From positions 1-36,924 of the forward strand of contig CASWRE010000033.1 of assembly GCA_949471785.1 (NCBI GenBank): 36,924 nt of DNA, read 5' to 3'. The notes under the pieces are model-generated. The model saw only the letters and a program-made list of their open reading frames with translations, did no database searches and was not told the origin of the DNA. This DNA comes from an uncultured Lachnospiraceae bacterium. GTDB taxonomy: Bacteria; Bacillota; Clostridia; Lachnospirales; Lachnospiraceae. The position numbers were made by a program, and so were the translations under genes. Shown here in pieces: positions 23,923 to 33,477 of this stretch (the first letter of the stretch is position 1; each line of letters begins with the position of its first letter).

Positions 23923-23961
23923 AGTGTATGCAAAATGGCGGGATTTGTCAAGAATCCCGCC
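23923..23961 (-). promoter_or_regulatory. cysE promoter with its -35 box inside a perfect inverted repeat
   Basis: On the minus strand, TTGACA (23951-23946), 17-bp spacer, TACACT (23928-23923), giving a start near the T-box leader 5' end. The -35 lies in and beside the 7-nt centre of a perfect 9-bp inverted repeat, GGCGGGATT (23937-23945) and AATCCCGCC (23953-23961). As RNA from trpA read-through the repeat could act as a weak terminator (tail ATTTTG); as DNA it resembles an operator. Confidence 0.7.
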
Positions 23962-23993
23962 AAAGGTATTTTTATTTGATTTTATTTGCTCTC

Positions 23994-24770
23994 TTATCTT
24001 ATGGCTTCCTTCATCTTTTTCACGTAGGCCCCCACATATTCCGGCGCGTCCTTTCCGTATTCTTCCAGAATCCGGATAATGGCCGAACCTACGATCACGC
24101 CGTCTGCTACCCGGGCCATCTCCCTGGCCTGTTCCGGTGTGGATATGCCGAAGCCCACCGCAAAGGGGATATCCGTATTCTGCCGCACCAGCCGGGCCAT
24201 GGCCGCGATGTCCGTCCGGATCTCACTGCGCACTCCGGTGACGCCCAGGCTGGACACCACATAGAGGAATCCTTCCGCCTCCCGGGCAATCATACTGATC
24301 CGGTTCTCGGAGGTCGGCGCAATGAATGAAACCAGATCTACACCGTATTTACTGCAGAGGGGCTGAAATTCCTCTTTTTCTTCAAAGGGGATATCCGGCA
24401 AAATCAGTCCGTCAATCCCGATATCCTGACAGGTCCAGATAAACCGTTCCGCCCCATAAGAGAACACCACATTCGCGTACGTCATAAAGACCAGGGGAAT
24501 TTCCACTTTCCGGCGCAGCCGCCGCACCATCGCAAAGATTTCATCCGTGGTGACTCCACCGTTTAAAGTGAGAGCCCGGAGGTTTGCTGCCTGGATCACA
24601 GGGCCTTCCGCCGTGGGGTCCGAAAAAGGAATACCCAGCTCTATAAGGTCGGCCCCGTTCTCCACAGCCGCCAGCACAACATCCTCGGTAGTCTCCAGAT
24701 CCGGATCGCCGCAGGTAATAAACGGTATGAACGCCTTTCCGTGACGGAAGGCGGATGCTATTTTACTCAT
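23994..24770 (-). CDS. trpA: Tryptophan synthase alpha subunit
   Basis: Cleaves indole-glycerol phosphate to indole, which is channelled to TrpB. The 258-residue TIM barrel has the first catalytic residue Glu44 in [11 protein letters not shown] and, at the second catalytic position, Glu55 (TAEGPVIQ) where the enteric enzyme has Asp (Asp60). The phosphate-binding end is VGFGIS and [10 protein letters not shown]. It overlaps trpB by 8 bp and is the last gene of the trp operon. Confidence 0.96.
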   Translation of the reverse strand: MSKIASAFRHGKAFIPFITCGDPDLETTEDVVLAAVENGADLIELGIPFSDPTAEGPVIQAANLRALTLNGGVTTDEIFAMVRRLRRKVEIPLVFMTYANVVFSYGAERFIWTCQDIGIDGLILPDIPFEEKEEFQPLCSKYGVDLVSFIAPTSENRISMIAREAEGFLYVVSSLGVTGVRSEIRTDIAAMARLVRQNTDIPFAVGFGISTPEQAREMARVADGVIVGSAIIRILEEYGKDAPEYVGAYVKKMKEAIR

Positions 24771-25953
24771 GAATATCCTCCCCTCGATAACGGGCGATAG
24801 CGGCGCAGTCTTTGTCCCCCCGCCCGGATATGGTAATCACAATGACCTGTTCCGGCTTCATTGTCGGCGCCAGTTTCATGGCATGGAAAACGGCATGGGC
24901 CGACTCGATAGCCGGAATGATGCCCTCCGTCCGCGACAGATACTCAAAAGCACACACTGCCTCCTCATCCGTCACCGGCACGTATTCCGCCCGTCCGATA
25001 TCGTGAAGCCATGCATGTTCCGGGCCCACTCCGGGATAATCCAGTCCCGCCGAAATGGAATAAACCGGCGCGATCTGGCCGTACTGATCCTGGCAGAAAT
25101 AGGATTTCATCCCGTGAAAAATGCCCGGCCTTCCTGTATTGACAGTGGCCGCCGTTTCGAAGGTATCTATGCCCCGGCCCGCGGCCTCGCATCCAATGAG
25201 CCTGACGTCTTTATCCTCGATAAAATGATAAAAACTGCCGATGGAATTGGAGCCGCCGCCCACACAGGCAAGCACCGCGTCGGGCAGCTTTCCTTCTTTT
25301 TCCATCAACTGCTCTTTAATTTCCCGGGAAATCACCGCCTGAAAATCCCGCACGATCGTGGGGAAAGGATGGGGCCCCATGACAGAGCCGAGACAGTAGT
25401 GGGTATCCGAGATCCGGCTGGTCCACTCCCGCATGGCCTCGGAAACGGCATCCTTAAGAGTAGCCGTGCCTGTCTTCACGGGAACCACTGCGGCTCCCAA
25501 AAGGCGCATCCGATAGACATTGAGGGCCTGACGGACCGTGTCCTCCTCTCCCATAAACACCACGCATTCCATATCCATAAGCGCCGCCGCCGTGGCCGTG
25601 GCGACGCCATGCTGACCGGCTCCCGTCTCGGCGATCAAGCGGGTCTTGCCCATCTTCTTCGCCAACAGAGCCTGGCCCAGCACATTGTTAATTTTGTGAG
25701 AACCGGTATGATTCAGGTCCTCCCGTTTGAGATAAATCCTCGCGCCGCCCAGGTCTTTCGTCATTTTTTCCGCGAAATACAGCCGGGACGGCCTGCCCGC
25801 ATATGCGCAAAACAGTTCGTTCAGTTCTCTGTTAAATTCCGGATCATTTTTGTAATGGTCATAGGCTGTCTCCAACTCTATGACCGCATTCATCAGCGTC
25901 TCCGGAATATACTGGCCGCCGTGAATACCGAAACGTCCCTTTGCATTTGTCAT
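24763..25953 (-). CDS. trpB: Tryptophan synthase beta subunit
   Basis: PLP enzyme that joins indole and serine to give tryptophan. The 396 residues carry the PLP lysine Lys87 in HTGSHKINN, the catalytic segment [14 protein letters not shown] with the conserved Glu, and the phosphate-binding [12 protein letters not shown]. It is the TrpB1 type ([13 protein letters not shown] start). Its start overlaps the trpF stop by 4 bp. Confidence 0.97.
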   Translation of the reverse strand: MTNAKGRFGIHGGQYIPETLMNAVIELETAYDHYKNDPEFNRELNELFCAYAGRPSRLYFAEKMTKDLGGARIYLKREDLNHTGSHKINNVLGQALLAKKMGKTRLIAETGAGQHGVATATAAALMDMECVVFMGEEDTVRQALNVYRMRLLGAAVVPVKTGTATLKDAVSEAMREWTSRISDTHYCLGSVMGPHPFPTIVRDFQAVISREIKEQLMEKEGKLPDAVLACVGGGSNSIGSFYHFIEDKDVRLIGCEAAGRGIDTFETAATVNTGRPGIFHGMKSYFCQDQYGQIAPVYSISAGLDYPGVGPEHAWLHDIGRAEYVPVTDEEAVCAFEYLSRTEGIIPAIESAHAVFHAMKLAPTMKPEQVIVITISGRGDKDCAAIARYRGEDIHE

Positions 25954-26570
25954 TTTCTCATTCCCCTTTCTGCATCTCTGACGGTATGTACGAACATGGA
26001 CATTTTCGCCGCATCCTTCCTCCCGTCTGTCTCGATTCCCGAGCTGACATCCACCCCGTAAGGCTTTAATCTTCTCACCGCCTCCGCCGCGTTTCTGGCG
26101 CAGAGCCCGCCCGCCAGAAAAAACGGGCGTTTCATCCCTTTTATGAGACGCCAGTCAAACGTCGTGCCAGCGCCGCCTTTGCCGGAGTCCAGCAAAATAT
26201 AATCCGCCGGGCTTTCTTCCGCCGCCGCCAGATCCGCCGCAGTATGCACGGGAAACGCCTGAATCAGCGGCCTGTCTGTCAATTGCCTCATCTGCTGTAT
26301 GTAAGCGGTATCTTCATTTCCATGAAGCTGGGCCAGATCAATGATACCCCCGTCCAAAAGGCCGGCAACGGTCTCGGGGGACTCGTTTACAAACACTCCC
26401 ACCGCCCGTATTCCCGGGTTCAGCCGTCTTTTCAGTTCCCCGGCTTTCGCAGGGGCCACATACCGGCGACTTTTTTTCGCAAATACAAAACCGATATATT
26501 CCGGCATCAGGCCATTAGCCGCCTCAATATCACAGAACTCCGTCATACCGCACAATTTTATTTTCGTCAT
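25950..26570 (-). CDS. trpF: Phosphoribosylanthranilate isomerase
   Basis: Converts phosphoribosylanthranilate to the carboxyphenylamino-deoxyribulose phosphate. The 206-residue TIM barrel has the catalytic Cys7 in KLCGMT and the aspartate in [15 protein letters not shown], plus the product-binding [13 protein letters not shown]. The usual SPR motif reads SRR here. The gene is coupled on both sides by 4-bp overlaps with trpC and trpB. Confidence 0.95.
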   Translation of the reverse strand: MTKIKLCGMTEFCDIEAANGLMPEYIGFVFAKKSRRYVAPAKAGELKRRLNPGIRAVGVFVNESPETVAGLLDGGIIDLAQLHGNEDTAYIQQMRQLTDRPLIQAFPVHTAADLAAAEESPADYILLDSGKGGAGTTFDWRLIKGMKRPFFLAGGLCARNAAEAVRRLKPYGVDVSSGIETDGRKDAAKMSMFVHTVRDAERGMRK

Positions 26571-27421
26571 ACCGTCCCCCGCAGCATATCCAGCATGGCT
26601 TTTTTGTCCGGCGCGCGCATCAGGGTTTCCCCGATTAATACGGCGTCCGCGCCCGTTTCCCTGAGCCTGCCGACATCTCCCGCGTCCCTGACGCCGCTCT
26701 CCGACACGAACAGGACCTCCCGTGGAATCAGATCCCGCAGTCTGACGCTCAACGCAGTGTCCACGGTAAAATCTTTTAGATTCCGATTATTCACACCGAT
26801 AACGCGGGCTCCGGCCTCCAGGGCCATTCCCGCCTCGTCTTCATCGTGAACTTCCACCAGAGCGGACAGACCCAATTCATCACAGATCTCCCGATATTCT
26901 TTAAGCTGCTCCCCGGTCAGAAGGGAACAGATCAAAAGGACGGCAGAAGCGCCCAGCAATTTCGCCTGATACAGCATATAATCATCCACGACAAAATCCT
27001 TGCGCAGACAGGGAAGCCGGACATTTCCCGCAATTTCTTCCAGATAACGATCGCTGCCCAGGAACCATTTCGGCTCTGTCAGCACCGAAATCGCGGAGGC
27101 CCCAGCCCGCTCGTATTCCCGGGCGATCTGCAGATACGGAAATTCCTCCGCGATCACGCCTTTGGACGGCGAAGCCTTCTTGCATTCACAGATAAAAGAC
27201 ATTCCCGGCTCCGCCAGGGCCTTTTCAAAAGTACATGCACCTTTGGGCAGCGCCAGGGCCTGCCGGCGTATTTCCGCCTGAGACACCGTTTTTCTCGCCA
27301 GCCGGACACGTTCTCTGGCATAATCGGCCAGTCGATCCAATATGGTCGCGGTTTTTTTCCTCTGCCGCAGCTCCGGTTTCACCATGACGGCTCCCGCCTG
27401 CGGATCTTTCCGTACCGTCAT
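26567..27421 (-). CDS. trpC: Indole-3-glycerol-phosphate synthase
   Basis: Closes the indole ring. The 284 residues show [15 protein letters not shown] with the catalytic lysines, [44 protein letters not shown] and FVSESGV. An N-terminal extension of about 12 residues precedes the usual start, but the first ATG is coupled to the trpD stop by ATGA and has GGAGG upstream, so it is kept. Confidence 0.96.
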   Translation of the reverse strand: MTVRKDPQAGAVMVKPELRQRKKTATILDRLADYARERVRLARKTVSQAEIRRQALALPKGACTFEKALAEPGMSFICECKKASPSKGVIAEEFPYLQIAREYERAGASAISVLTEPKWFLGSDRYLEEIAGNVRLPCLRKDFVVDDYMLYQAKLLGASAVLLICSLLTGEQLKEYREICDELGLSALVEVHDEDEAGMALEAGARVIGVNNRNLKDFTVDTALSVRLRDLIPREVLFVSESGVRDAGDVGRLRETGADAVLIGETLMRAPDKKAMLDMLRGTV

Positions 27422-28449
27422 ACACGCTCCTCCGCCTGATTGCTGATCTCAATAAACTTCTGAAGGGTCTCCATGGCTTTCCCGGAATCAATCAATTCCG
27501 CCGCCTGCCGGATACCTTCCGCCATATCCGCGGCCTTCCCGGCAATACTCAGAGAAGCGCCCGCGTTCATCAGCACAGCGTCCCTCTTCGGCCCCTGCCG
27601 GCCTTTCAGGATACTCAGAGTAATCGCTGCATTCTCGGCAGGCGTGCCGCCAGCCATATCTTCCTTCGTACAGCGTTTCAAACCGAACTGCTCCGGCGTG
27701 ATCACGCATTTTCTGTACCATCCGTCCTTAAACTCGCAAACCGTGGTGGGCGCGCTCATGGATATCTCATCCAGTCTGTCCTGGCCGTAAACCACCATGC
27801 CCCGCCTGACGCCCAGGCTGATCAGCACCTGGGCCAGAACCTCCACCAGATATTCGTCATACACCCCCAGAAGCTGCATGGCGGGGCTGCCCGGATTGGT
27901 CAGCGGCCCAAGGATATTGAATACGGTGCGCACCCCCAGTTCCCTGCGGATTGATCCCACATATTTCATGGATGTATGGTATTTCTGAGCGAAGAAAAAG
28001 CACATACCCACCTTATGCAAAAGCTCCACGCACTTTTCGGGACTCTGCAGGATATTCACGCCCAGGGCCTCCAGGCAATCCGCCGTACCGCACTGAGAAG
28101 ACGCCGCCCTGTTGCCGTGTTTGGCCACTTTGACGCCGCCTGCCGCCGCTACCAGAGCCGCGGTGGTGGAAATATTGAAGCTGCCGGCGTGATCCCCGCC
28201 GGTTCCCACGATCTCAAATACGTCCATCCCCGTCTCCACTTTCGTCGCATGATCCCGCATGGCGGCGGCGCATCCGGCGATCTCCACGATGGTCTCCGCC
28301 TTTGTGCTCTTGGTGGAAAGAGCCGCCAGAAAAGCCGCGTTCTGAGTGGCCGTAGTTTCCCCGCTCATAATCTCATTCATGACCGCATAGGCCTCGTCAT
28401 AGGTGAGATCCTGTTTGTCTACAACTTTCATAATGGCTTCTTTAATCAT
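27418..28449 (-). CDS. trpD: Anthranilate phosphoribosyltransferase
   Basis: Transfers phosphoribosyl from PRPP to anthranilate. The 343 residues carry the PRPP loop [17 protein letters not shown], the [21 protein letters not shown] region and [10 protein letters not shown]. The ATG at 28449 follows AAGGAGA. It is separated from trpG by 62 bp, the only sizeable gap in the trp operon. It is a stand-alone enzyme with no fusion to TrpG. Confidence 0.97.
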   Translation of the reverse strand: MIKEAIMKVVDKQDLTYDEAYAVMNEIMSGETTATQNAAFLAALSTKSTKAETIVEIAGCAAAMRDHATKVETGMDVFEIVGTGGDHAGSFNISTTAALVAAAGGVKVAKHGNRAASSQCGTADCLEALGVNILQSPEKCVELLHKVGMCFFFAQKYHTSMKYVGSIRRELGVRTVFNILGPLTNPGSPAMQLLGVYDEYLVEVLAQVLISLGVRRGMVVYGQDRLDEISMSAPTTVCEFKDGWYRKCVITPEQFGLKRCTKEDMAGGTPAENAAITLSILKGRQGPKRDAVLMNAGASLSIAGKAADMAEGIRQAAELIDSGKAMETLQKFIEISNQAEERV

Positions 28450-28511
28450 AATCTTCTCCTTTTATACTGCAAATGTACATGGCATACTCCGTCCGTCATA
28501 AGGCTACGGAT

Positions 28512-29114
28512 TCACAGACATATAAAATTTTTCAATATCGTCTTTCCCATCGGCGTCAGGATCGACTCCGGGTGGAACTGCAGGCCGAAAATCGGATATT
28601 CCCGGTGCTGTACGGCCATCACTTCTCCGTCGCCGGTATAAGCCGTCACCCGCAGAGTTTCCGGGATCGTGTCCGCCTTTGCGGCCAGAGAATGATACCG
28701 GGCCACCGGCATCTGTTCCGGACAGCCCGCAAAGATCGGGCAGTCTGCCGCCAGCCGGATTTCCGACTGTTTGCCGTGCATCAGTTTTCCGGCGTAGGTG
28801 ATGTCGGCGCCAAAGGCCGCGCAGATCGCCTGATGTCCCAGGCACACGCCCAAAAGCGGGACTTCACGGCCCAGCTTTTTGGCCACGGCCATGGTCACAC
28901 CCGCCTGCTCCGGCCGGCCGGGACCCGGAGACAGAATGACGCGGTCCGGCCTCAGGCTGCGGATTTGATCCACGGTCATCTCATCGTTACGGATCACACG
29001 AATCGCAGGGTCCCGCCCGTTTTGCCCGCCGTCGTCGGCGCCGCACACCAGCTCTCCGATCATCTGGTACAGATTATAGGAGAAACTGTCGTAATTATCG
29101 ATCAGCAAAATCAT
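28512..29114 (-). CDS. trpG: Anthranilate synthase component II (glutamine amidotransferase)
   Basis: Supplies ammonia from glutamine to TrpE. The 200-residue class I amidotransferase has the nucleophile Cys91 in GVCLGHQAI and the His181/Glu183 pair in FGLQFHPES, plus the oxyanion segment LSPGPGRP at 61-68. It overlaps trpE by 4 bp. As in many Firmicutes it could also serve folate synthesis as PabA; no pabB is visible. Confidence 0.95.
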   Translation of the reverse strand: MILLIDNYDSFSYNLYQMIGELVCGADDGGQNGRDPAIRVIRNDEMTVDQIRSLRPDRVILSPGPGRPEQAGVTMAVAKKLGREVPLLGVCLGHQAICAAFGADITYAGKLMHGKQSEIRLAADCPIFAGCPEQMPVARYHSLAAKADTIPETLRVTAYTGDGEVMAVQHREYPIFGLQFHPESILTPMGKTILKNFICL

Positions 29115-30577
29115 AGCTCCGCCTCCTCTGCCTGCTTTAATGCATTCACTACGGCCTTCGCTTTATTGACGGATTCCTGATATTCCTTCTCCGGGACAGA
29201 ATCGGCCACAATCCCGCCGCCGCTGCGCACAAACACACGTCCGTTCTTTTTATAAGCCGTACGTATGGCGATACAGGTATCCATATTTCCGGTAAAATCT
29301 ATATATCCGATCGCCCCGCCGTATATGCCCCGCTTATTGCCCTCCAGCTCCCCGATAAGCTGGCAGGCACGGATCTTCGGAGCGCCGGACAGGGTGCCCG
29401 CCGGAAGCACCGCCTCCACGGCGTCCAGGGCATCCTTATCCTCCCGAATCTCCCCCCTCACCGTGGAACTGATATGCATGACGTGAGAATATCTCTCGAT
29501 CGAATGAAGAGCTTCCACCCGCACAGTACCAAACCTGCTGATTTTTCCCAGATCGTTGCGTCCCAGATCCACCAGCATATTGTGCTCCGCCAGCTCCTTC
29601 TCGTCCGCCAGGAGTTCTTCCTCCAGAGCTTGATCTTCCGCCTCGTTCCGCCCCCTGGGCCGGGTGCCCGCCAGAGGGAAGGTATGAAGCACCCCGTCCT
29701 CCAGCTTCACCAGCGTCTCCGGCGACGCGCCGGCCACCTCCACATCCGTTCCTGAAAAATAGAACATGTACGGGGAAGGATTCGTGGTGCGCAGAATACG
29801 GTATGTGTTCAGCAGGCTGCCGGTAAAGGGAGCCGAAAGCCTGTTGGAGAGCACAATCTGAAAAATATCGCCCTCCCGGATATAATGACGGGCCTTCTCC
29901 ACCATTCCGCAATAAGTTTCCTTATCAAACATGGGCGTGACCTCGCCCAGCAGACGCCCGCCTGGCTCTCTTTTCCGGTCTCCCGTCCGAAGCAGCGCGC
30001 ACAGCTTTTTCAGCTCCCAAACAGCCTTCTCATAGTTAACCTCGGGCTCATCCAGCATCATATTGACAATGAGAATGATTTTCTGACGGAAATTATCAAA
30101 AGCGATCACTTTATCGAACAGCATCAGATCCACATCCTTAAACTGCTCCTCATCCTGCACCGGCCTCCGTACCGACGGTTCGCTGTAGCAGAGATAATCG
30201 TAGGAAAAATAGCCCACCAGCCCTCCGGCAAAAGGAGGAAGATAGGGAAAACGGGGACTTTTATATTCCGCCAGCAATTCTCGAAGATAATCCGAAGGAT
30301 GATCCGTATGAAACCGTTTCTCTCCCGCCCGCATTTCACCGTCCCGACAGACAACTTCCAGCTTCGGATCAAAACCGAGAAACGTGTACCGTCCCCACTT
30401 CTCCCGCTCCGCCACCGACTCCAGCATATAGCAATGGTTCGAGACATTTTTCAGAATGCTGAGAGCCTCAATGGGCGTGCAGATATCCAATAAGATCTCA
30501 CAGCTTACGGGTACGGCCCGATAATCTCCTCCCTCCGCAATTTTCCTGACCTCCTCAAGTTCCGGTAAAACTTTCAT
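29111..30577 (-). CDS. trpE: Anthranilate synthase component I
   Basis: Makes anthranilate from chorismate with TrpG. The 488 residues have the N-terminal tryptophan-feedback region (MLESVAEREKWGRYTFLG) and the chorismate-binding core with NPSPYMFYF, GASPETLVKL, PLAGTRPRG, DLGRNDLGKIS, LSGAPKIRACQLI and RGIYGGAIGYIDF. The start at 30577 follows AGGAGG by 8 nt; the longer frame would begin inside the second leader terminator. It is the first gene of the trpE-G-D-C-F-B-A operon. Confidence 0.97.
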   Translation of the reverse strand: MKVLPELEEVRKIAEGGDYRAVPVSCEILLDICTPIEALSILKNVSNHCYMLESVAEREKWGRYTFLGFDPKLEVVCRDGEMRAGEKRFHTDHPSDYLRELLAEYKSPRFPYLPPFAGGLVGYFSYDYLCYSEPSVRRPVQDEEQFKDVDLMLFDKVIAFDNFRQKIILIVNMMLDEPEVNYEKAVWELKKLCALLRTGDRKREPGGRLLGEVTPMFDKETYCGMVEKARHYIREGDIFQIVLSNRLSAPFTGSLLNTYRILRTTNPSPYMFYFSGTDVEVAGASPETLVKLEDGVLHTFPLAGTRPRGRNEAEDQALEEELLADEKELAEHNMLVDLGRNDLGKISRFGTVRVEALHSIERYSHVMHISSTVRGEIREDKDALDAVEAVLPAGTLSGAPKIRACQLIGELEGNKRGIYGGAIGYIDFTGNMDTCIAIRTAYKKNGRVFVRSGGGIVADSVPEKEYQESVNKAKAVVNALKQAEEAEL

Positions 30578-30613
30578 ACACGACTCCTCCTGTTCCTGAA
30601 CTGCCGCCGGGGC

Positions 30614-30651
30614 AAAAAAAGGCCCCTCCAACAATTTCTGTCAGAGGGACC
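30614..30651 (-). terminator. Second terminator in the trp leader, downstream of the T-box terminator
   Basis: On the minus strand, an 8-bp stem GGTCCCTC (30651-30644) with GAGGGGCC (30628-30621), one G-U pair, followed by seven T (30620-30614). Its 5' half, TCCCTCTGACAGAAA (30649-30635), is a near copy of the 5' arm of the T-box terminator. It can pair with that terminator's 3' arm (30692-30680) with only a 2-nt bulge. Confidence 0.75.
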
Positions 30652-30673
30652 TCTCCATTCCGCATCGGACATT

Positions 30674-30955
30674 AAAAAATCCCTGACAGAAAACACTATT
30701 TCTGTCAAGGACGAATAAACACTCTTATCCGCGGTGCCACCTTGATTCACGGCCACGACAGCCGCGCGCTTAGCAGAGTACCAACATACTCCCAGCAACT
30801 TACGTATGCTATACGTCGCAGAATACTCGGCACATATCCGTACCTTTGACTGCGCCCTCAACGGTCCATTTGATAATCTGTATTTCACCCGATTCTCAGC
30901 ATCGCGGGCTCTCTGTAGAAGCATAATTACCGTTATCTCCGTCTCAACGGTTTGA
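30674..30955 (-). promoter_or_regulatory. T-box riboswitch leader, Trp-specific, for the trp operon
   Basis: The T-box AAGGTGGCACCGCGG (30743-30729) is followed by a terminator stem TCCTTGACAGAAA/TTTCTGTCAGGGA (30711-30699 with 30692-30680) and six T. Upstream are AGAGAG, a distal hairpin (CCCGCGA...TCGGG) and the specifier TGG (30868-30866) in AAATGGACCGTT; ACCGTT can close stem I with AACGGT upstream. TGG pairs with the tRNA-Trp anticodon, so uncharged tRNA-Trp should switch on trpE and the genes after it. No promoter is evident between this leader and the upstream tRNA-Met. Confidence 0.93.
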
Positions 30956-30971
30956 TCTATTCAGTTGAAAA

Positions 30972-31045
30972 TAGCGAGAGGGGGACTTGAACCCTCGACA
31001 CCACGGGTATGAACCGTGTGCTCTAGCCAGCTGAGCTATCTCGCC
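30972..31045 (-). tRNA. tRNA-Met (anticodon CAT), elongator type
   Basis: A 74-nt cloverleaf: acceptor GGCGAGA/TCTCGCT (one G-U), anticodon stem CACGG/CCGTG with loop TTCATAC, and a T-arm GAGGG/CCCTC-type with GTTCAAGTC. It lacks the three G-C pairs and mismatched acceptor end of the initiator, so it is probably the elongator; a CAT anticodon could also be tRNA-Ile2. CCA is not encoded. The discriminator is A. Confidence 0.93.
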
Positions 31046-31057
31046 TCGACTTAAGCA

Positions 31058-31086
31058 AGTATACACGGTTCACCAGAAATTGTCAA
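31058..31086 (-). promoter_or_regulatory. Strong sigma-A promoter of tRNA-Met (and perhaps of the trp operon)
   Basis: On the minus strand, TTGACA (31086-31081), 17-bp spacer, TATACT (31063-31058), with a start about 6 nt before the tRNA. No terminator follows the tRNA before the trp T-box leader. Confidence 0.85.
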
Positions 31087-31166
31087 TATATTTTTAATAA
31101 TTTATTTTTTTGTGCCAATTAGACCCACAACCGTTCGGCTTCCTCCTATCCGAACCGCGCGCTTCG

Positions 31167-31700
31167 CTATTTTCTGTCGAAATACGGAGATTTCTTCGAT
31201 ACCGACACGGGGATGCCTATGACCGCCCGCACGTCTTCGCCCAGCAGCTTCATTTCCCGGGCTGCCCGTCCCACGGAAAACATCACGCGGTTGTCCACCC
31301 GGCTGTCGGCGGCTATGCTGACGGCCGAACCGACGGCGATGCCCAGATCCAGCGGATTGAAGAAACAGACGCCGTCCTGCTCCCGGCATGCCTGACAGTC
31401 CTCAAAGTTGCAGTACTGACAACCGGCGCCCAATCTCTGTCTTTGATACTCCGTGCCGATCAGAACGACGGCCACGCTGGCCCGCAGATTGTCCGCATCC
31501 CGCTTAAAAAAGCCGTATCCCTTCTCTTCCGCCAGCCGTTCCATGGTCTGGGCCAGCTGTTCCAGCTCCTCTCCTGTCACCACCGCCGTATGCAGATAAT
31601 CCGTACCCTTTGTCTTCGGCGCTGTCCTTGCCGCAGCCGCCATGCGGTGGGCCGTATCCACCGCCACCCAGTTTTCCAGTTCTTTTCCCTGTGTAATCAT
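31167..31700 (-). CDS. DUF2148-family ferredoxin-like protein
   Basis: A 177-residue protein with a cysteine cluster GCQYCNFEDCQACREQDGVC (about 92-111) expected to bind an iron-sulfur cluster, followed by the family signature FFNPLDLGIAVGSAVSIAADSRVDNRVMFS. Function is unknown; a redox role is inferred from the cysteines. AAGGAGG precedes the ATG. It lies about 70 bp downstream of ilvC, with an 8-bp hairpin in the gap, so it may be a separate or partly linked transcript. Confidence 0.88.
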   Translation of the reverse strand: MITQGKELENWVAVDTAHRMAAAARTAPKTKGTDYLHTAVVTGEELEQLAQTMERLAEEKGYGFFKRDADNLRASVAVVLIGTEYQRQRLGAGCQYCNFEDCQACREQDGVCFFNPLDLGIAVGSAVSIAADSRVDNRVMFSVGRAAREMKLLGEDVRAVIGIPVSVSKKSPYFDRK

Positions 31701-31724
31701 ATCGCGTTCCTCCTTAACTAAACA

Positions 31725-31754
31725 GGCGCGTACAGCATCTCTGCCATACGCGCC
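31725..31754 (-). other. Hairpin between ilvC and the DUF2148 gene
   Basis: Perfect 8-bp stem GGCGCGTA (31725-31732) and TACGCGCC (31747-31754) with a 14-nt loop. The minus-strand tail TGTTTAG is poor for a terminator, so it may be a partial terminator or a processing site. Confidence 0.4.
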
Positions 31755-31772
31755 AAAATATTACATCCGCTA

Positions 31773-32798
<1,026 letters not shown>

Positions 32799-32814
32799 TT
32801 ATTCCTCCTTAATT

Positions 32815-33312
32815 TTAAAAGTTTTTCACATTATCCACGCCCCTGGACATACCGGCCACACCCGTACGGGCCAGTTCCATAATTTCATAGCCCTTGAGAA
32901 GATTCAAAAACGCTGACAGCTTGCTGACGGTTCCGACCACCTCCAGGGTCATCGACTCCGGACCCACGTCCACGGTCTTTGCCTTAAAAATCTCCGCAAT
33001 TGCCAGAATATTCTGCCTGTCCCTCTCATTGGCGGCAAGCTTGACCATCATCAGCTCATGGGTCACGCTGTCCTCCGGCGGAAGCTCTCTGATATCCCGG
33101 ACATCCACCAGCTTCGCCAGCTGCTTGCGGATCTGCTCCAGAACACTGTCGTCACCGCTGCAGACAATCGTCATTCTAGTAAAAGCAGGATCAACCGTCA
33201 CTCCGGCGGTAATACTGTCAATATTATACCCCCTTCTGGAAAACAAGCCGGCTATCCGGCTCAGAACCCCGGGCGTATTATCCATTAATAAAGAATAAAC
33301 CCTTTGCTTCAT
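32815..33312 (-). CDS. ilvN: Acetolactate synthase small (regulatory) subunit
   Basis: ACT-domain subunit that gives valine feedback control to acetolactate synthase. The 165 residues contain the ACT motif DNTPGVLSRIAGLFSRRGYNIDSIT at 11-35 and the C-terminal extension typical of the subunit. It is unusual in lacking an adjacent ilvB. The ATG follows AAGGGAAGGA. It has its own promoter about 40-70 bp upstream, directly beside the end of the accessory region. The ilvN/ilvH naming cannot be settled from sequence alone. Confidence 0.95.
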   Translation of the reverse strand: MKQRVYSLLMDNTPGVLSRIAGLFSRRGYNIDSITAGVTVDPAFTRMTIVCSGDDSVLEQIRKQLAKLVDVRDIRELPPEDSVTHELMMVKLAANERDRQNILAIAEIFKAKTVDVGPESMTLEVVGTVSKLSAFLNLLKGYEIMELARTGVAGMSRGVDNVKNF

Positions 33313-33350
33313 ATGAATTCCTTCCCTTCTCTAAAATGACTCCAATCCGT

Positions 33351-33379
33351 ATTCTATCAATATGCGCATATTTTGTCAA
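33351..33379 (-). promoter_or_regulatory. ilvN promoter with a 14-bp palindrome as spacer
   Basis: On the minus strand, TTGACA (33379-33374), 17-bp spacer, TAGAAT (33356-33351). The spacer contains the perfect palindrome AATATGCGCATATT (33359-33372), centred between the boxes. That position suits a repressor. No T-box precedes ilvN. Confidence 0.75.
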
Positions 33380-33477
33380 TTCGCTTTTACGCATTTTACG
33401 AATTATCCAGGGCAAGCTCAAAGTCGTACCATTAAAATCATACATCCTTCTCCTGCTGATGTATTCCTCTTCGAATT

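Noticed and set aside
30578..30634. Longer N-terminus for TrpE starting at 30634
   Set aside because: It would lie inside the second leader terminator; the ATG at 30577 has AGGAGG and matches the family start.
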